Positions 16,915 through 26,594 of a stretch of DNA of 64,000 bases are shown piece by piece. The DNA is from Aquimarina mytili (GTDB lineage: Bacteria > Bacteroidota > Bacteroidia > Flavobacteriales > Flavobacteriaceae), in contig NZ_JAERQJ010000010.1 in assembly GCF_016735115.1 (NCBI RefSeq), positions 17,763-81,762 of the forward strand. The letters are read 5' to 3'. A program made the position numbers and the translations under genes. The notes beneath the pieces are model-generated. The model saw nothing but the letters and a program-made list of their open reading frames with translations. It did not search any database and was not told the DNA's origin. The stretch's first letter is position 1; each line of letters starts with the position of its first letter.

Positions 16915-17865
16915 TTATTTCAATTCCTCTTCTTCGAAGTTTGTTAGTCTTAAATCAGGTAAAGATCCTGAATTTAAAATATATGTAAAATCTTGCGCTT
17001 CATATAAACTAAAAGTAGTTATTTCAAATACGCCTGTAGAAATTGCTCCAGAAACAATACCTGGATCTGCATAAACCATATCATTTCCTACAATCGCTAT
17101 TTTAAAATGTTTTACAAATGCTTTTTCTGTTAACTCCTTCCATTTTTCAGTGCCTTCATCATTAAATTTAACTATTACACTAAACCTTCCAAAAATATTT
17201 GGTTCGTAATACGCCTTTTCAATAATATCACCTTCCAAAATCGGTTTTCCTCCTTTTTCTAATTTTACTGCATAAAGAAATAATTCATCCTCAGGATCCT
17301 CTTCTTTTTTACTCCAAAAAAAACTAACATCTTCCTTATTAATAGGTAAAAGTGAGTGGAGATTTTGATTAGACAAGTATTTATTCACCGTTGAAGTGTC
17401 TTTTTCAGAAATATACAAAATAACTGCTCTTTCATCATTTTTTATTGTCATCTTATCATCAAGATCAAATAAAGGGCTTTTTCCTATAAGCTTCTCCTTT
17501 TTCAACAATTTCCTTAATTCACCGACAAACTTTATCAGATCTCTTCTATAAAACGCTTCATAAAACTTAAGTTCCCCATTATGCAATAGTAAACTTTTTA
17601 TTCTTTCAGGATCACTCTTAGTTATTAATTCAATAGAAACCTCATTATTCTTAGTTCCATTATAAAACTGTGTTTTTTTGGAAACACCTTGTAACCTTCT
17701 ACTTAATGTTTGGATAATTTTTTCGGTATAAGCTTTATTATCTACATTATGTTTTGCATCGAATTGAAGTGTAACATTAAGTTTCTTATAGGTCTGTTGC
17801 CCTGAAGCGCTTGAAACAACAAATAACAACAATATACTTATTCCAAAGGCTTTGTAAAATATCAT
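16915..17865 (-). CDS. Stand-alone secreted SecD P1-head-like protein
   Basis: A 316-residue exported protein with a signal peptide (residues 1-22, cut near ASG). Its C-terminal part is clearly homologous to the P1 head of SecD: FKIAIVGNDMVYADPGIVSGAI lines up with the SecDF segment SQIAVVLDDVVYSAPG, and KWKELTEKAFVKH with KWEEMTGRAFSQR. There are no SecD membrane helices, so it is a soluble periplasmic copy of the substrate-contacting domain. It lies 0.9 kb from secDF on the same strand. A chaperone-like or regulatory role beside SecDF is inference. Confidence 0.85.
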   Translation of the reverse strand: MIFYKAFGISILLLFVVSSASGQQTYKKLNVTLQFDAKHNVDNKAYTEKIIQTLSRRLQGVSKKTQFYNGTKNNEVSIELITKSDPERIKSLLLHNGELKFYEAFYRRDLIKFVGELRKLLKKEKLIGKSPLFDLDDKMTIKNDERAVILYISEKDTSTVNKYLSNQNLHSLLPINKEDVSFFWSKKEEDPEDELFLYAVKLEKGGKPILEGDIIEKAYYEPNIFGRFSVIVKFNDEGTEKWKELTEKAFVKHFKIAIVGNDMVYADPGIVSGAISTGVFEITTFSLYEAQDFTYILNSGSLPDLRLTNFEEEELK

Positions 17866-17890
17866 AAAAAGATTTTAAATTAAAAAAAAC

Positions 17891-17912
17891 AAAGCTGCAA
17901 TAAAGCAGCTTT
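17891..17912 (-). terminator. Terminator of mdh
   Basis: On the minus strand AAAGCTGC and GCAGCTTT form a stem with a six-base loop, followed by a run of T. Confidence 0.8.
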
Positions 17913-17946
17913 TATTTATACATATAACTTAGATTCTAAAATATAA

Positions 17947-18873
17947 TTACAGTTCTAGCAATCCATTAGTTTTCTTAACACCTTCTGCGCTCTCAGCTAA
18001 TTTAGCTTTTTCAGCATCACTCAGTTCGATTTCAACGATTTTTTCGATTCCATTTCGACCTAATACTACTGGAGTTCCAATACAAAGGTCATTTAAGCCA
18101 TATTCACCTTCTAATAATGTAGAACAAGGGAAGATTTTCTTCTGATCGCAAGCAATAGCTTGCACAAGTCCAGACACTGCTGCTCCTGGTGCATACCATG
18201 CAGATGTTCCTAATAATTTAGTAAGTGTAGCTCCACCTACTTTAGTATCTGCAGCTACCTGCTCTAATCTATCATTAGAAATAAATTCTGAAACTGGCAC
18301 GCTATTTCTAGTAGCTAATCTAGTCAAAGGCACCATTCCTTTATCACTGTGACCTCCAATTACCATTCCGTCAACATCAGAGATAGGGGCACCTAACGCT
18401 TCTGCTAATCTATATTTGAAACGTGCACTATCCAATGCTCCTCCCATACCAATAATTCTATTCTTAGGAAGATCTGTGGTTTTATGAACCAGATAGGTCA
18501 TCGTATCCATAGGGTTACTCACCACAATAATAATTGCATTTGGAGAATGCTCTATTAAACTAGAAGATACTGTCTTTACAATTCCTGCGTTGATCCCAAT
18601 TAACTCCTCACGAGTCATTCCTGGTTTACGTGGAATTCCTGAAGTAATTACAGCAATATCACTTCCTGCAGTTTTAGAATAATCTCCTGTAGTTCCTGTA
18701 ATTTTTGTATCAAAACCATTAAGAGATGCAGTTTGCATTAAATCCATTGCTTTACCTTCTGCATATCCTTCTTTGATATCTAACAATACTACTTCTGAAG
18801 CAAAATCCTTTATGGCTATATATTCGGCGCAACTTGCACCTACTGCACCAGCTCCTACTACTGTAACTTTCAT
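17947..18873 (-). CDS. mdh: Malate dehydrogenase
   Basis: I start at the ATG at 18871-18873 (MKVTVVGAGAVGAS), giving 308 residues, the usual length of the lactate-dehydrogenase-like MDH found in Bacteroidota and Chlorobi; 18 extra in-frame upstream residues are not conserved in character. It oxidises malate to oxaloacetate with NAD+ in the TCA cycle. Visible motifs are the Rossmann GAGAVG at residues 7-12, the substrate loop GIPRKPGMTREEL, NPMDTMTYL and the catalytic-histidine segment IGGHSDKGMVP. It is a single-gene unit. Confidence 0.95.
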   Translation of the reverse strand: MKVTVVGAGAVGASCAEYIAIKDFASEVVLLDIKEGYAEGKAMDLMQTASLNGFDTKITGTTGDYSKTAGSDIAVITSGIPRKPGMTREELIGINAGIVKTVSSSLIEHSPNAIIIVVSNPMDTMTYLVHKTTDLPKNRIIGMGGALDSARFKYRLAEALGAPISDVDGMVIGGHSDKGMVPLTRLATRNSVPVSEFISNDRLEQVAADTKVGGATLTKLLGTSAWYAPGAAVSGLVQAIACDQKKIFPCSTLLEGEYGLNDLCIGTPVVLGRNGIEKIVEIELSDAEKAKLAESAEGVKKTNGLLEL

Positions 18874-18982
18874 TATGTTGTGTATATTTTTAATTAATAT
18901 TAATTCGTTGTATTGAAAAAATTTCAATACCTGCGCGAAAATACAAATTCTTTAACGAATTAATTCACAAATACAAGCTAAA

Positions 18983-19984
18983 TTACCACCCAAAAGCGAG
19001 TCCAAGAGATAGGTTATTATAATTCTGAAGTGTATAATCCAGATTAGCATTAAAAACTCCAAATTTAACTCTAGCACCAATGGTAGCTTTAACTCCTTTG
19101 GTTTTATTCTTTACACTAATAGGATCGGTAATTACATCTGAAGCAAACGGACCGTTTTGAATTTGATACACCCCCAATACATCAGCATCACTTGAACCAA
19201 AATAATACCCTAAACCTCCGTAAAAATTAAGTACCGGTAATTTTGTAGACACTATACTAGTAATCAACCAAGAATTAGAATTAAGTTTCACTTCTTGATC
19301 AACCCCTGGTAAACCACTACCTGTGTTTATATCATAAAAACCTTTTACATTAGTATACCCTATTAATCCTGCTAGTTTTACCGGCCATCTTTTTAAAGGA
19401 AAAACCCAATCTGTAAATTCGTGTTGAAAAGCAACTCCATATAGTTGAATTTCTGCATCTTCTACAGCCTTAATTCTTGGTAAAAAACGCACTTTGATTT
19501 CAGTGCTTTTAATAAGACCTAAAGACGCTTGTAAATATCCTGCTGGTATAGAATTAATTGCTGAACTTCCGATACCATCTGGCAAAACTACCTCTAACTC
19601 ATCAGGATCGCCTTCATTAATAACTACGGTTACATCTCCTTGATTAACCCCAAATGCATTAGTCACTTCTTGACTAGTTTGACCATCTCTAAATGTGATA
19701 TTAATATAATCTGCCGTATTAAGAATAAAAGATTGCTTTTCTTCTCTTACAAAAGAAAGGTTTCCTACTATGCCCACTTCAAAATGCCAAAGTTTTTTTG
19801 TTTTAGCGGTATTATACCAGCCATTAGACATATTATTGACCAAAGACTCACCTGCTGGAACAAAATAATCTGCACTAAACCTTTGAGCATTTGCAATTCC
19901 GATCTCAAGAATTTGATCGATATCTGTTTGAGAAGAGGCCAATTGGCCTAGAACCAATGCCAACAATAATGTTAACTTTTTCAT
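18983..19984 (-). CDS. DUF6588-like outer-membrane protein
   Basis: A 333-residue exported protein with a signal peptide (residues 1-18, cut near ASS). The C-terminal half alternates hydrophobic and polar residues with aromatic ends (LAGLIGYTNVKGF, FYGGLGYYFGSS, final residue W), which points to a beta-barrel in the outer membrane. Layout matches the Bacteroidota family I know as DUF6588; the name is given with moderate confidence. Substrate is unknown. It lies between mdh and gyrB on the same strand with no obvious link. Confidence 0.7.
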   Translation of the reverse strand: MKKLTLLLALVLGQLASSQTDIDQILEIGIANAQRFSADYFVPAGESLVNNMSNGWYNTAKTKKLWHFEVGIVGNLSFVREEKQSFILNTADYINITFRDGQTSQEVTNAFGVNQGDVTVVINEGDPDELEVVLPDGIGSSAINSIPAGYLQASLGLIKSTEIKVRFLPRIKAVEDAEIQLYGVAFQHEFTDWVFPLKRWPVKLAGLIGYTNVKGFYDINTGSGLPGVDQEVKLNSNSWLITSIVSTKLPVLNFYGGLGYYFGSSDADVLGVYQIQNGPFASDVITDPISVKNKTKGVKATIGARVKFGVFNANLDYTLQNYNNLSLGLAFGW

Positions 19985-20019
19985 TAGATTTGGGTTTTAT
20001 AGGCGTTGCAATATAAAAA

Positions 20020-20051
20020 AAATCCGCTATACATAAAGATATAGCGGATTT
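20020..20051 (-). terminator. Terminator of gyrB
   Basis: AAATCCGCTATA and TATAGCGGATTT are perfect arms with an eight-base loop. On the minus strand a T run follows. Confidence 0.85.
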
Positions 20052-20070
20052 TGAGTAGATTTATTATGTA

Positions 20071-22011
20071 TTACGCATCAATATTTGCATATACTGCGTT
20101 CTTTTCAATAAATTCCCGACGTGGCGGCACCTCGTCTCCCATTAGCATAGAGAAAATACGATCCGCTTCAGTAAGATTATCAATACTTACCTGGCGTAAT
20201 GTTCTAAACTCTGGATTCATCGTAGTATCCCAAAGTTGCTCTGCATTCATCTCTCCAAGACCTTTGTAACGTTGTATTTTAGAATTTTCTCCAAACTCTC
20301 TTACAATTTGATCTCGTTGATCGTCATTCCAAGCATATTGTTTCTTAGCACCTTTTTTCACTAAATATAATGGTGGAGCAGCAATATATATATGTCCCGC
20401 TTCAATCAATTCTTTCATATAACGGAAAAAGAATGTTAGTATCAGTGTAGAAATATGACTACCATCGACATCGGCATCACACATAATTACGATTTTATGA
20501 TAGCGTAATTTTGAAAGGTTTAATGCTTTACTATCTTCTTCTGTACCTATCGTTACACCAAGCGCAGTAAATATATTTTTGATTTCTTCATTCTCAAAAA
20601 CTTTATGATGCATCGCTTTTTCTACGTTTAGTATTTTTCCACGAAGTGGAAGAATTGCCTGAAACATACGATCACGTCCTTGTTTTGCAGTACCACCTGC
20701 AGAATCACCCTCTACAAGAAACACTTCGCATAAAGCCGGATCTTGCTCAGAGCAATCAGATAATTTTCCTGGCAAACCACCAATACTCATAACCGATTTA
20801 CGTTGCACCATCTCACGCGCTTTTTTAGCGGCATGGCGTGCTTGTGCAGCAAGGATAACTTTTTCTACAATCGTTTTTGCGTCACTTGGGTTTTCTTCTA
20901 GATAATTTTCTAACATCTCAGAAACTGCCTGTGAAACTGCAGAAGTAACCTCTCTATTACCCAGCTTAGTTTTGGTCTGCCCTTCGAATTGTGGCTCTGC
21001 AACCTTTACAGATACAATTGCTGTTAGTCCTTCTCGGAAATCATCCCCGGCAATTTCGAACTTCAACTTATCTAACATCCCAGAAGCATCTGCATATTTC
21101 TTAAGCGTCGAAGTCAATCCTCTTCTAAATCCAGAAAGATGCGTTCCTCCTTCATGAGTATTAATATTATTTACATAAGAGTGAAGATTCTCTGCATATG
21201 AATCATTATAGATCATAGCCACTTCTACAGGAATATTATTTTTCTCCCCTTCCATAGAAATTACTTCTCCTATGATAGCACTACGACTTGCATCTAGAAA
21301 CCTTACAAATTCTTTCAATCCTTCTTCTGAGTGGAATGTTTCTGAAACAACATTACCTTCATCATCTTTATGACGCATATCTGTAAGTGTAATTGTAATA
21401 CCTTTATTTAGGTATGCCAATTCTCTCATACGACTTGCCAAAGTATCATAATTATACTCGGTTGTTTGTTGAAAAATTGATGTATCCGGTTTGAATGTTA
21501 CAATAGTACCTCTAAAATCAGTACTTCCTGTTGATTTTACCGGATATAGTGGTTTCCCTCTTTCATATTCTTGCTCCCAAACCTTACCTTCTCTATGCAC
21601 GTAGGCATGTAAGTGATCAGAAAGTGCATTAACACAGGATACACCTACCCCATGCAAACCTCCAGAAACTTTATAAGAATCTTTATCAAATTTTCCTCCC
21701 GCACCAATTTTGGTCATTACAACTTCTAATGCAGAAACACCTTCTTTTTTATGAATCTCAACCGGAATCCCTCGTCCGTTATCTTTTGTTGTGATCGAAT
21801 TATCTTCGTTTATTGTAACTTCGATGGCGTCACAATGCCCAGCAAGCGCTTCATCAATAGAGTTATCAACTACTTCATACACCAAATGATGCAATCCTCT
21901 TACTCCTACATCTCCAATATACATTGATGGACGCATGCGTACATGTTCCATTCCTTCTAACGCCTGAATACTATCGGCAGAATAATTACTTTTTTTGTTT
22001 TCTTCGCTCAT
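20071..22011 (-). CDS. gyrB: DNA gyrase subunit B
   Basis: A 646-residue ATPase subunit of the type II topoisomerase that introduces negative supercoils. The GHKL ATP-binding site is at the N-terminus (EVVDNSIDEALAG, TTKDNGRGIPV, GGLHGVGVS). The TOPRIM domain follows with FLVEGDSAGGTAKQGRDR and IMCDADVDGSHI, and the C-terminal IQRYKGLGEMNAEQLWDTTMNP favours GyrB over ParE. Length is as expected for Bacteroidota GyrB. A TATCTTTG box lies 39 bases upstream on the minus strand (22051-22058). Confidence 0.97.
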   Translation of the reverse strand: MSEENKKSNYSADSIQALEGMEHVRMRPSMYIGDVGVRGLHHLVYEVVDNSIDEALAGHCDAIEVTINEDNSITTKDNGRGIPVEIHKKEGVSALEVVMTKIGAGGKFDKDSYKVSGGLHGVGVSCVNALSDHLHAYVHREGKVWEQEYERGKPLYPVKSTGSTDFRGTIVTFKPDTSIFQQTTEYNYDTLASRMRELAYLNKGITITLTDMRHKDDEGNVVSETFHSEEGLKEFVRFLDASRSAIIGEVISMEGEKNNIPVEVAMIYNDSYAENLHSYVNNINTHEGGTHLSGFRRGLTSTLKKYADASGMLDKLKFEIAGDDFREGLTAIVSVKVAEPQFEGQTKTKLGNREVTSAVSQAVSEMLENYLEENPSDAKTIVEKVILAAQARHAAKKAREMVQRKSVMSIGGLPGKLSDCSEQDPALCEVFLVEGDSAGGTAKQGRDRMFQAILPLRGKILNVEKAMHHKVFENEEIKNIFTALGVTIGTEEDSKALNLSKLRYHKIVIMCDADVDGSHISTLILTFFFRYMKELIEAGHIYIAAPPLYLVKKGAKKQYAWNDDQRDQIVREFGENSKIQRYKGLGEMNAEQLWDTTMNPEFRTLRQVSIDNLTEADRIFSMLMGDEVPPRREFIEKNAVYANIDA

Positions 22012-22050
22012 AAACCAGCTTTATTATTTATGATAATTTTGGTTAACGAA

Positions 22051-22058
22051 CAAAGATA
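22051..22058 (-). promoter_or_regulatory. gyrB promoter -7 box
   Basis: Read on the minus strand this is TATCTTTG. The rest of the 503-base gap at 22012-22514 holds AT-rich sequence in which I see only this box and the inverted repeat at 22446-22470. Confidence 0.6.
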
Positions 22059-22445
22059 AAAAAACAGTAAAAGGATAAAAGGATTTTATCAAAGATGATT
22101 TAAAGAGTTATCAACAATTAATCAAGATTACTACCAGAAAAAACAAAAATGCTCTTAAAACTGATAAAAATAGCCTTAAATGGATTTTATAATAATTTTA
22201 TAATTTTTAACCTTGAGTGAAATCCCACTATAAAACCACATAAGAAAAAGGCAATTATAAAGAAAATCAAAATATTACATGCACTTCACAATATGTTTAC
22301 CGATAATGTAAATAAAGTAAAAAAACTTCACTGCGAACTTAAAAACACACATTACGCAAAACGCTTACTAAACAGCTTCTTACGGATACTCATTGGTTAA
22401 CACAAATTAACATTCTTTAAAATAATTTTAACCAGTTGATTTGTA

Positions 22446-22470
22446 ATAACTAGAACAACAATCTAGTTAT
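22446..22470 (+). promoter_or_regulatory. Inverted repeat before the astacin-type gene
   Basis: ATAACTAGA and TCTAGTTAT are exact 9-base arms separated by seven bases, 45 bases before the start codon. It could be an operator or a 5' leader hairpin. Confidence 0.45.
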
Positions 22471-22514
22471 GTCAGCTATAAAAAACACAAACAAACTCAA
22501 ATTTTAAATTCAAA

Positions 22515-23675
22515 ATGAAAACAAAAAAATTAATTTACTTAGGAAAAGTTACAGCAATATGCTTAGGGCTTTTTGCAGCTTCATGTTCTAATGAAAGCTT
22601 TGAAGAAACTCTTCCGGAAACTTCAGAAGCTCCTCAATTAGTAGAAAAGTACTTTAGAGGAAATCTAATAGAAGTAGAAGAACTCGACAATGGAATGTTT
22701 AAATGGGGAGATGTAGAATTTACTCCAGAACAATTACAAGACGAAGAAATTGTTAACGATCCTAACCTAGCTCCTAACGAAATTGATGCCAAGCTCGGTC
22801 TCGCTTCTGGGGTTAGAAAATGGCCTAATAACACCATTATATATGTATTAGACGGTAGTCTTACTAGCAATCAACGTGACGTTACTTTTAGATCTATGGA
22901 AGAATGGACCACTAAAACCAATATTAGATTCAAAGAAAGAACTAATGAAAATTACTATGTAACCATTAGAAATAGTGGTCGAAATTGTAATTGTGCATCG
23001 GCTAGTTTAGGAGTACAGGGCACAAGAGGAACAATAAATATGGGAGTAAGAACTGGTACAGGAGTAATGACTCATGAAATCGGACATACACTAGGGTATC
23101 TACATGAACAAAATCGTAGTGATAGAGATCAATTTGTTGATATTTTTCCTGAAAACATTCAAGATGGTGCAATAAGCCAATTTAGAGTAGATAGAAATTC
23201 GGTTAATCCAGGTCCTTTTGATGTTAGATCGATCATGATTTACAGCAGCTTCACTTTTAGTAAGAATCGTCAACCTGTAATGTTAGAGAAAGACGGAAGT
23301 CGTATCCCTTTTAGAAGTGTATTATCTGCTGGAGATATTGCAGGTACCAACAAACTTTACCCAGCCGGAGACGGTGGAGGTGGAGGTGGAGACACTGATA
23401 CTTGCGAAGGCGTTGAAGAATGGGTAAGAGGTCAGCGATACGAAGTTGGAGATCGCGTAACATATCAAGGTTCTTTATACGAAAGAGATTTCTCTAGATG
23501 GAATCTTATCAAAGAATGTGACACCACTACACCACCTGCAGACATTTGCGCGGGAGTTAACGAATATAGCAGAAACACCAGATACACTCCTGGAGATAAA
23601 GTTACTTACAGAGGATCTTTATATGAACTCCAAAGTAACTTTAGATGGTCTAATCAAGGTAGATGTGGAAACTAA
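22515..23675 (+). CDS. Astacin-type (M12A) zinc metalloprotease lipoprotein with two CBM5/12-like modules
   Basis: A 386-residue lipoprotein: lipobox FAASC with Cys24, then a propeptide-like region. The M12A catalytic domain follows with zinc motif HEIGHTLGYLHE at residues 187-198 (His187, Glu188, His191, His197) and the Met-turn segment SIMIYSS. A Gly-rich linker leads to two repeats of about 45 residues with W/Y..GD.VTY.GSLYE wording, at about residues 296-337 and 343-385. These resemble chitin-binding CBM5/12 modules. It is probably anchored to the outer membrane or released, and digests protein bound to polysaccharide; the substrate is inferred. Single-gene unit with its own terminator. 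Confidence 0.92.
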   Translation: MKTKKLIYLGKVTAICLGLFAASCSNESFEETLPETSEAPQLVEKYFRGNLIEVEELDNGMFKWGDVEFTPEQLQDEEIVNDPNLAPNEIDAKLGLASGVRKWPNNTIIYVLDGSLTSNQRDVTFRSMEEWTTKTNIRFKERTNENYYVTIRNSGRNCNCASASLGVQGTRGTINMGVRTGTGVMTHEIGHTLGYLHEQNRSDRDQFVDIFPENIQDGAISQFRVDRNSVNPGPFDVRSIMIYSSFTFSKNRQPVMLEKDGSRIPFRSVLSAGDIAGTNKLYPAGDGGGGGGDTDTCEGVEEWVRGQRYEVGDRVTYQGSLYERDFSRWNLIKECDTTTPPADICAGVNEYSRNTRYTPGDKVTYRGSLYELQSNFRWSNQGRCGN

Positions 23676-23727
23676 AAAATCCTGATGCTCCAAAAAACAC
23701 TTAATCAAACACTATTTAATTAGTAAA

Positions 23728-23760
23728 TAAGAAGACTATAGGAAATCTATAGTCTTCTTT
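23728..23760 (+). terminator. Terminator of the astacin-type gene
   Basis: AAGAAGACTATAG and CTATAGTCTTCTT form a perfect stem with a five-base loop, followed by T residues. Confidence 0.85.
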
Positions 23761-23781
23761 AGTTATATACAACAATTTTAA

Positions 23782-23809
23782 AACCCCTAAGAACATGTTC
23801 TTAGGGGTT
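23782..23809 (-). terminator. Terminator of asnB
   Basis: A 28-base perfect palindrome with GGGGTT/AACCCC ends. On the minus strand it is followed by TTTT and an A/T tract, 64 bases after the asnB stop. Confidence 0.75.
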
Positions 23810-23873
23810 ATAAATCTCAATTAACTCAACGTACAGTTTTAAAACAAACTGATGTCTTTACATATAGTGATCT

Positions 23874-25538
23874 CTAATACGCTTCTTCATGAACAGCAGC
23901 TACCGCTCTACCACTAGGGTCATTCATATTCTTAAAAGCTTCATCCCATTCTAGCGCAATTTTAGTACTACACGCTACTGATGGTTCTTGCGGAACACTT
24001 AGAGCCGCGGCATCACTCGGGAAATGGCCTTCAAATATAGAACGATAATAAAACTCTTCTTTATTTTGTGGTGTTTGTATCGGGAATCTAAAATGGGCAT
24101 TTGCCATTTGCTCATCAGATACTTCTCTTTCAACCACTTCTTTTAATGTATCAATCCAGCTATACCCTACTCCATCAGAGAATTGTTCTTTTTGTCTCCA
24201 AGCTACACTTTCTGGCAGATAGGATTCAAACGCTTTACGGATAACCCATTTCTCCATTCGTTCTCCATTAATCATTTTGTCTTTTGGGTTAATACGCATG
24301 GCTACATCCATAAATTCTTTATCCAAAAATGGCACTCTACCTTCTATACCCCATGCTGCAAGTGATTTGTTTGCACGTAAACAGTCATACATATGCAATT
24401 TATCCAACTTACGTACCGTCTCATCATGAAACTCTTGAGCACTCGGTGCTTTATGAAAATATAAATAGCCTCCAAAAATCTCATCAGCTCCTTCACCAGA
24501 CAATACCATTTTTACTCCCATTGATTTAATAACTCTTGCCATTAGATACATAGGCGTTGACGCTCTTATTGTAGTAATATCATAAGTTTCAAGATTGTAA
24601 ATTACATCTTTTATCGCATCTAAACCTTCCTGGATTGTAAATTTAATTTCGTGATGAACTGTCCCGATATGATCCGCTACTTTTTGTGCAGCTGCCAAAT
24701 CTGGAGAACCTTCTAAACCTACTGAAAAAGAATGTAATTGTGGCCACCAAGCTTCTTTAGCATCATCAGATTCAATTCGTTTATCTGCATATTTTTTAGC
24801 AATAGCAGAGGTAACTGAAGAATCTAAACCACCTGAGAGTAATACCCCATAAGGAACATCAGACATTAACTGTCTATGAACTGCTGCTTCTAAAGCATCT
24901 CTTACTTCATCAATACTTGTTTGATTTTCTTGTACTGCACTATAGTCTGACCAATCTCTAACATACCATTTTTTTGGCGCGCCATCTTCGCTAGACATAT
25001 AATGACCTGGAGGGAATAATTCTATCTTAGTACAAACTCCTTCAAGAGCTTTTAGTTCTGAAGCTACATAAAATGTTCCGTTTTGATCCCAACCCATATA
25101 TAAAGGTATAATACCCATATGGTCTCTTGCAATTAAATAGGTATCCTTTTCTACATCATATAGGGCAAAAGCAAAAATACCATTCAACTCATCTATAAAA
25201 TCAGCTCCTTTCTCTTTATACAAAGCCAAAATCACTTCACAATCAGAGTTTGTCTGAAAATTATACTTTCCTTCAAACTGCTTACGAAGCTCTCTGTGAT
25301 TATATATCTCGCCATTAGCCGCTAAGACTAATTTCTTGTCTTCACTAAATAAAGGTTGTTTTCCAGAAGCTGGATCAACAATAGCCAATCGTTCATGCGC
25401 CAATATTGCTTTTTCACTTGCATATATACCATTCCAATCTGGCCCACGATGGCGAATTTTCTTAGACATTTCTAATAATTGAGGCCTTAGTACCTCTACA
25501 TCTTGCTTTAAATCAAAAGCGGTAACAATTCCACACAT
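23874..25538 (-). CDS. asnB: Asparagine synthase B (glutamine-hydrolysing)
   Basis: A 554-residue cytoplasmic enzyme that makes asparagine from aspartate, glutamine and ATP. Cys2 in MCGIVTAFD is the glutaminase nucleophile; HRGPDWNG, LAANGEIYNH and SDCEVILALY complete that domain. The synthetase domain has the PP-loop LSGGLDSSVT near residue 235 and later LSGEGADEIFGGYLYFHKAP. Length and motifs match E. coli AsnB. Single-gene unit. The 261 bases between it and the divergent DUF2911 gene hold no further gene. Confidence 0.96.
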   Translation of the reverse strand: MCGIVTAFDLKQDVEVLRPQLLEMSKKIRHRGPDWNGIYASEKAILAHERLAIVDPASGKQPLFSEDKKLVLAANGEIYNHRELRKQFEGKYNFQTNSDCEVILALYKEKGADFIDELNGIFAFALYDVEKDTYLIARDHMGIIPLYMGWDQNGTFYVASELKALEGVCTKIELFPPGHYMSSEDGAPKKWYVRDWSDYSAVQENQTSIDEVRDALEAAVHRQLMSDVPYGVLLSGGLDSSVTSAIAKKYADKRIESDDAKEAWWPQLHSFSVGLEGSPDLAAAQKVADHIGTVHHEIKFTIQEGLDAIKDVIYNLETYDITTIRASTPMYLMARVIKSMGVKMVLSGEGADEIFGGYLYFHKAPSAQEFHDETVRKLDKLHMYDCLRANKSLAAWGIEGRVPFLDKEFMDVAMRINPKDKMINGERMEKWVIRKAFESYLPESVAWRQKEQFSDGVGYSWIDTLKEVVEREVSDEQMANAHFRFPIQTPQNKEEFYYRSIFEGHFPSDAAALSVPQEPSVACSTKIALEWDEAFKNMNDPSGRAVAAVHEEAY

Positions 25539-25799
25539 ACTGATAATAATTTATGTTAGTTAATAGTTCAAAGATTTATATATAGTTAATAAATAAAAAC
25601 AATAATACAACTTTTGATTTAAATTTGAAACATATAATTTAAAAAAACATAAAAATTGAAACCAAAATACAATTATCACCCTATACCTACTATCAAATTG
25701 TTATTTGAAACATTTAACAGAATTTATAGACTCGATTAACATTTAACACATTACTTCAGGTATATCTTTACATTCAAGAAAAAATTCAAAATCACTATT

Positions 25800-26333
25800 A
25801 TGAAAAAATCACTCTTATTAGTTGCTATTATGTTTATAGGAACTTTAACAACAATGAATGCACAAAAATTTGCCGGGTTGCAAAAGAGTCCTACAGATAT
25901 TTCTTATGCAAAAGCTGATAGAAATGCTAAACCAGAAATTAAGGTTGTTTATAGTCGTCCGCAAAAAAAGGGAAGAGCAATATTCGGAGACCTGGTTAAG
26001 TTTGACAAAGTATGGAGAACGGGAGCCGATGAGGCCACAGAGATTAAGTTTTTTAAAGACGTAAAAATGGGAGATCAATCTATCAAAGCAGGAACGTATT
26101 CTTTATATACTATTCCTGGCGAAAAAGAATGGACTATTATAATTAATTCTGATCTGGATAGTTGGGGTGCTTACTCTTATGATAAAGGCAAAGATGTGGC
26201 TAGAATAAAAGTTCCCGCTGCCTCTGGAGATGCTTTAGAAGCATTCTCAATTGCATTTAAAAAAGTTGACAAAGGTTATCATATGGTTATGGGTTGGGAC
26301 ACTGCCCGCGTAGAAGTTCCTTTTTATATGTAA
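25800..26333 (+). CDS. DUF2911 secreted protein
   Basis: A 177-residue exported protein with a signal peptide (residues 1-21, cut after MNA). The body carries DUF2911 hallmarks: VYSRPQKKGRAIFGDLV, VWRTGADEATEI, AGTYSLYTIPGEKEWTIIIN and a final W..ARVEVPF. The family is common in Bacteroidota and has no assigned activity. It has its own strong terminator, shared with the convergent peptide gene at 26471. Confidence 0.9.
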   Translation: MKKSLLLVAIMFIGTLTTMNAQKFAGLQKSPTDISYAKADRNAKPEIKVVYSRPQKKGRAIFGDLVKFDKVWRTGADEATEIKFFKDVKMGDQSIKAGTYSLYTIPGEKEWTIIINSDLDSWGAYSYDKGKDVARIKVPAASGDALEAFSIAFKKVDKGYHMVMGWDTARVEVPFYM

Positions 26334-26357
26334 GTATAGGTTACCTACTAATAGAAC

Positions 26358-26396
26358 AAAAAAGTAGCTCGGTTATCATAACCGAGCTACTTTTTT
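26358..26396. terminator. Bidirectional terminator
   Basis: AAAAAAGTAGCTCGGTTA and TAACCGAGCTACTTTTTT are perfect arms with a three-base loop. It serves the DUF2911 gene (+) and the 32-residue peptide gene at 26471-26569 (-). Confidence 0.9.
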
Positions 26397-26470
26397 AAAT
26401 AAATTATATTATGCCCCTAAATATAATTGATTTTGATTATCCCGAATGAGATAATAATATCTTTTCAATA

Positions 26471-26569
26471 CTATCTATGAATAGCATGACCTGATGCTCC
26501 AGGTAATTCTCTTAGAAAATCCATTACAATTCTAAAAGTTAATCTAAATTTCGTGTAAAATAGCCCCAT
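26471..26569 (-). CDS. 32-residue peptide with LPGAS core (family member 2)
   Basis: Unannotated gene for exactly 32 residues, beginning MGLFY, with FLRELPGAS at residues 18-26 and ending AIHR. It matches the other three members at Met1, Phe18, Leu22, Pro23 and Ala25 and shares the whole AIHR end with member 3. Ten basic or acidic residues are spread through an otherwise hydrophobic sequence. It has the best promoter of the family (TTG, 20 bases, TATATTTG on the minus strand, 26595-26625), with a palindrome in the spacer. A strong terminator lies 75 bases after the stop. Function unknown. Confidence 0.8.
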   Translation of the reverse strand: MGLFYTKFRLTFRIVMDFLRELPGASGHAIHR

Positions 26570-26594
26570 ATTTTTATATTAAATTAATATTACT

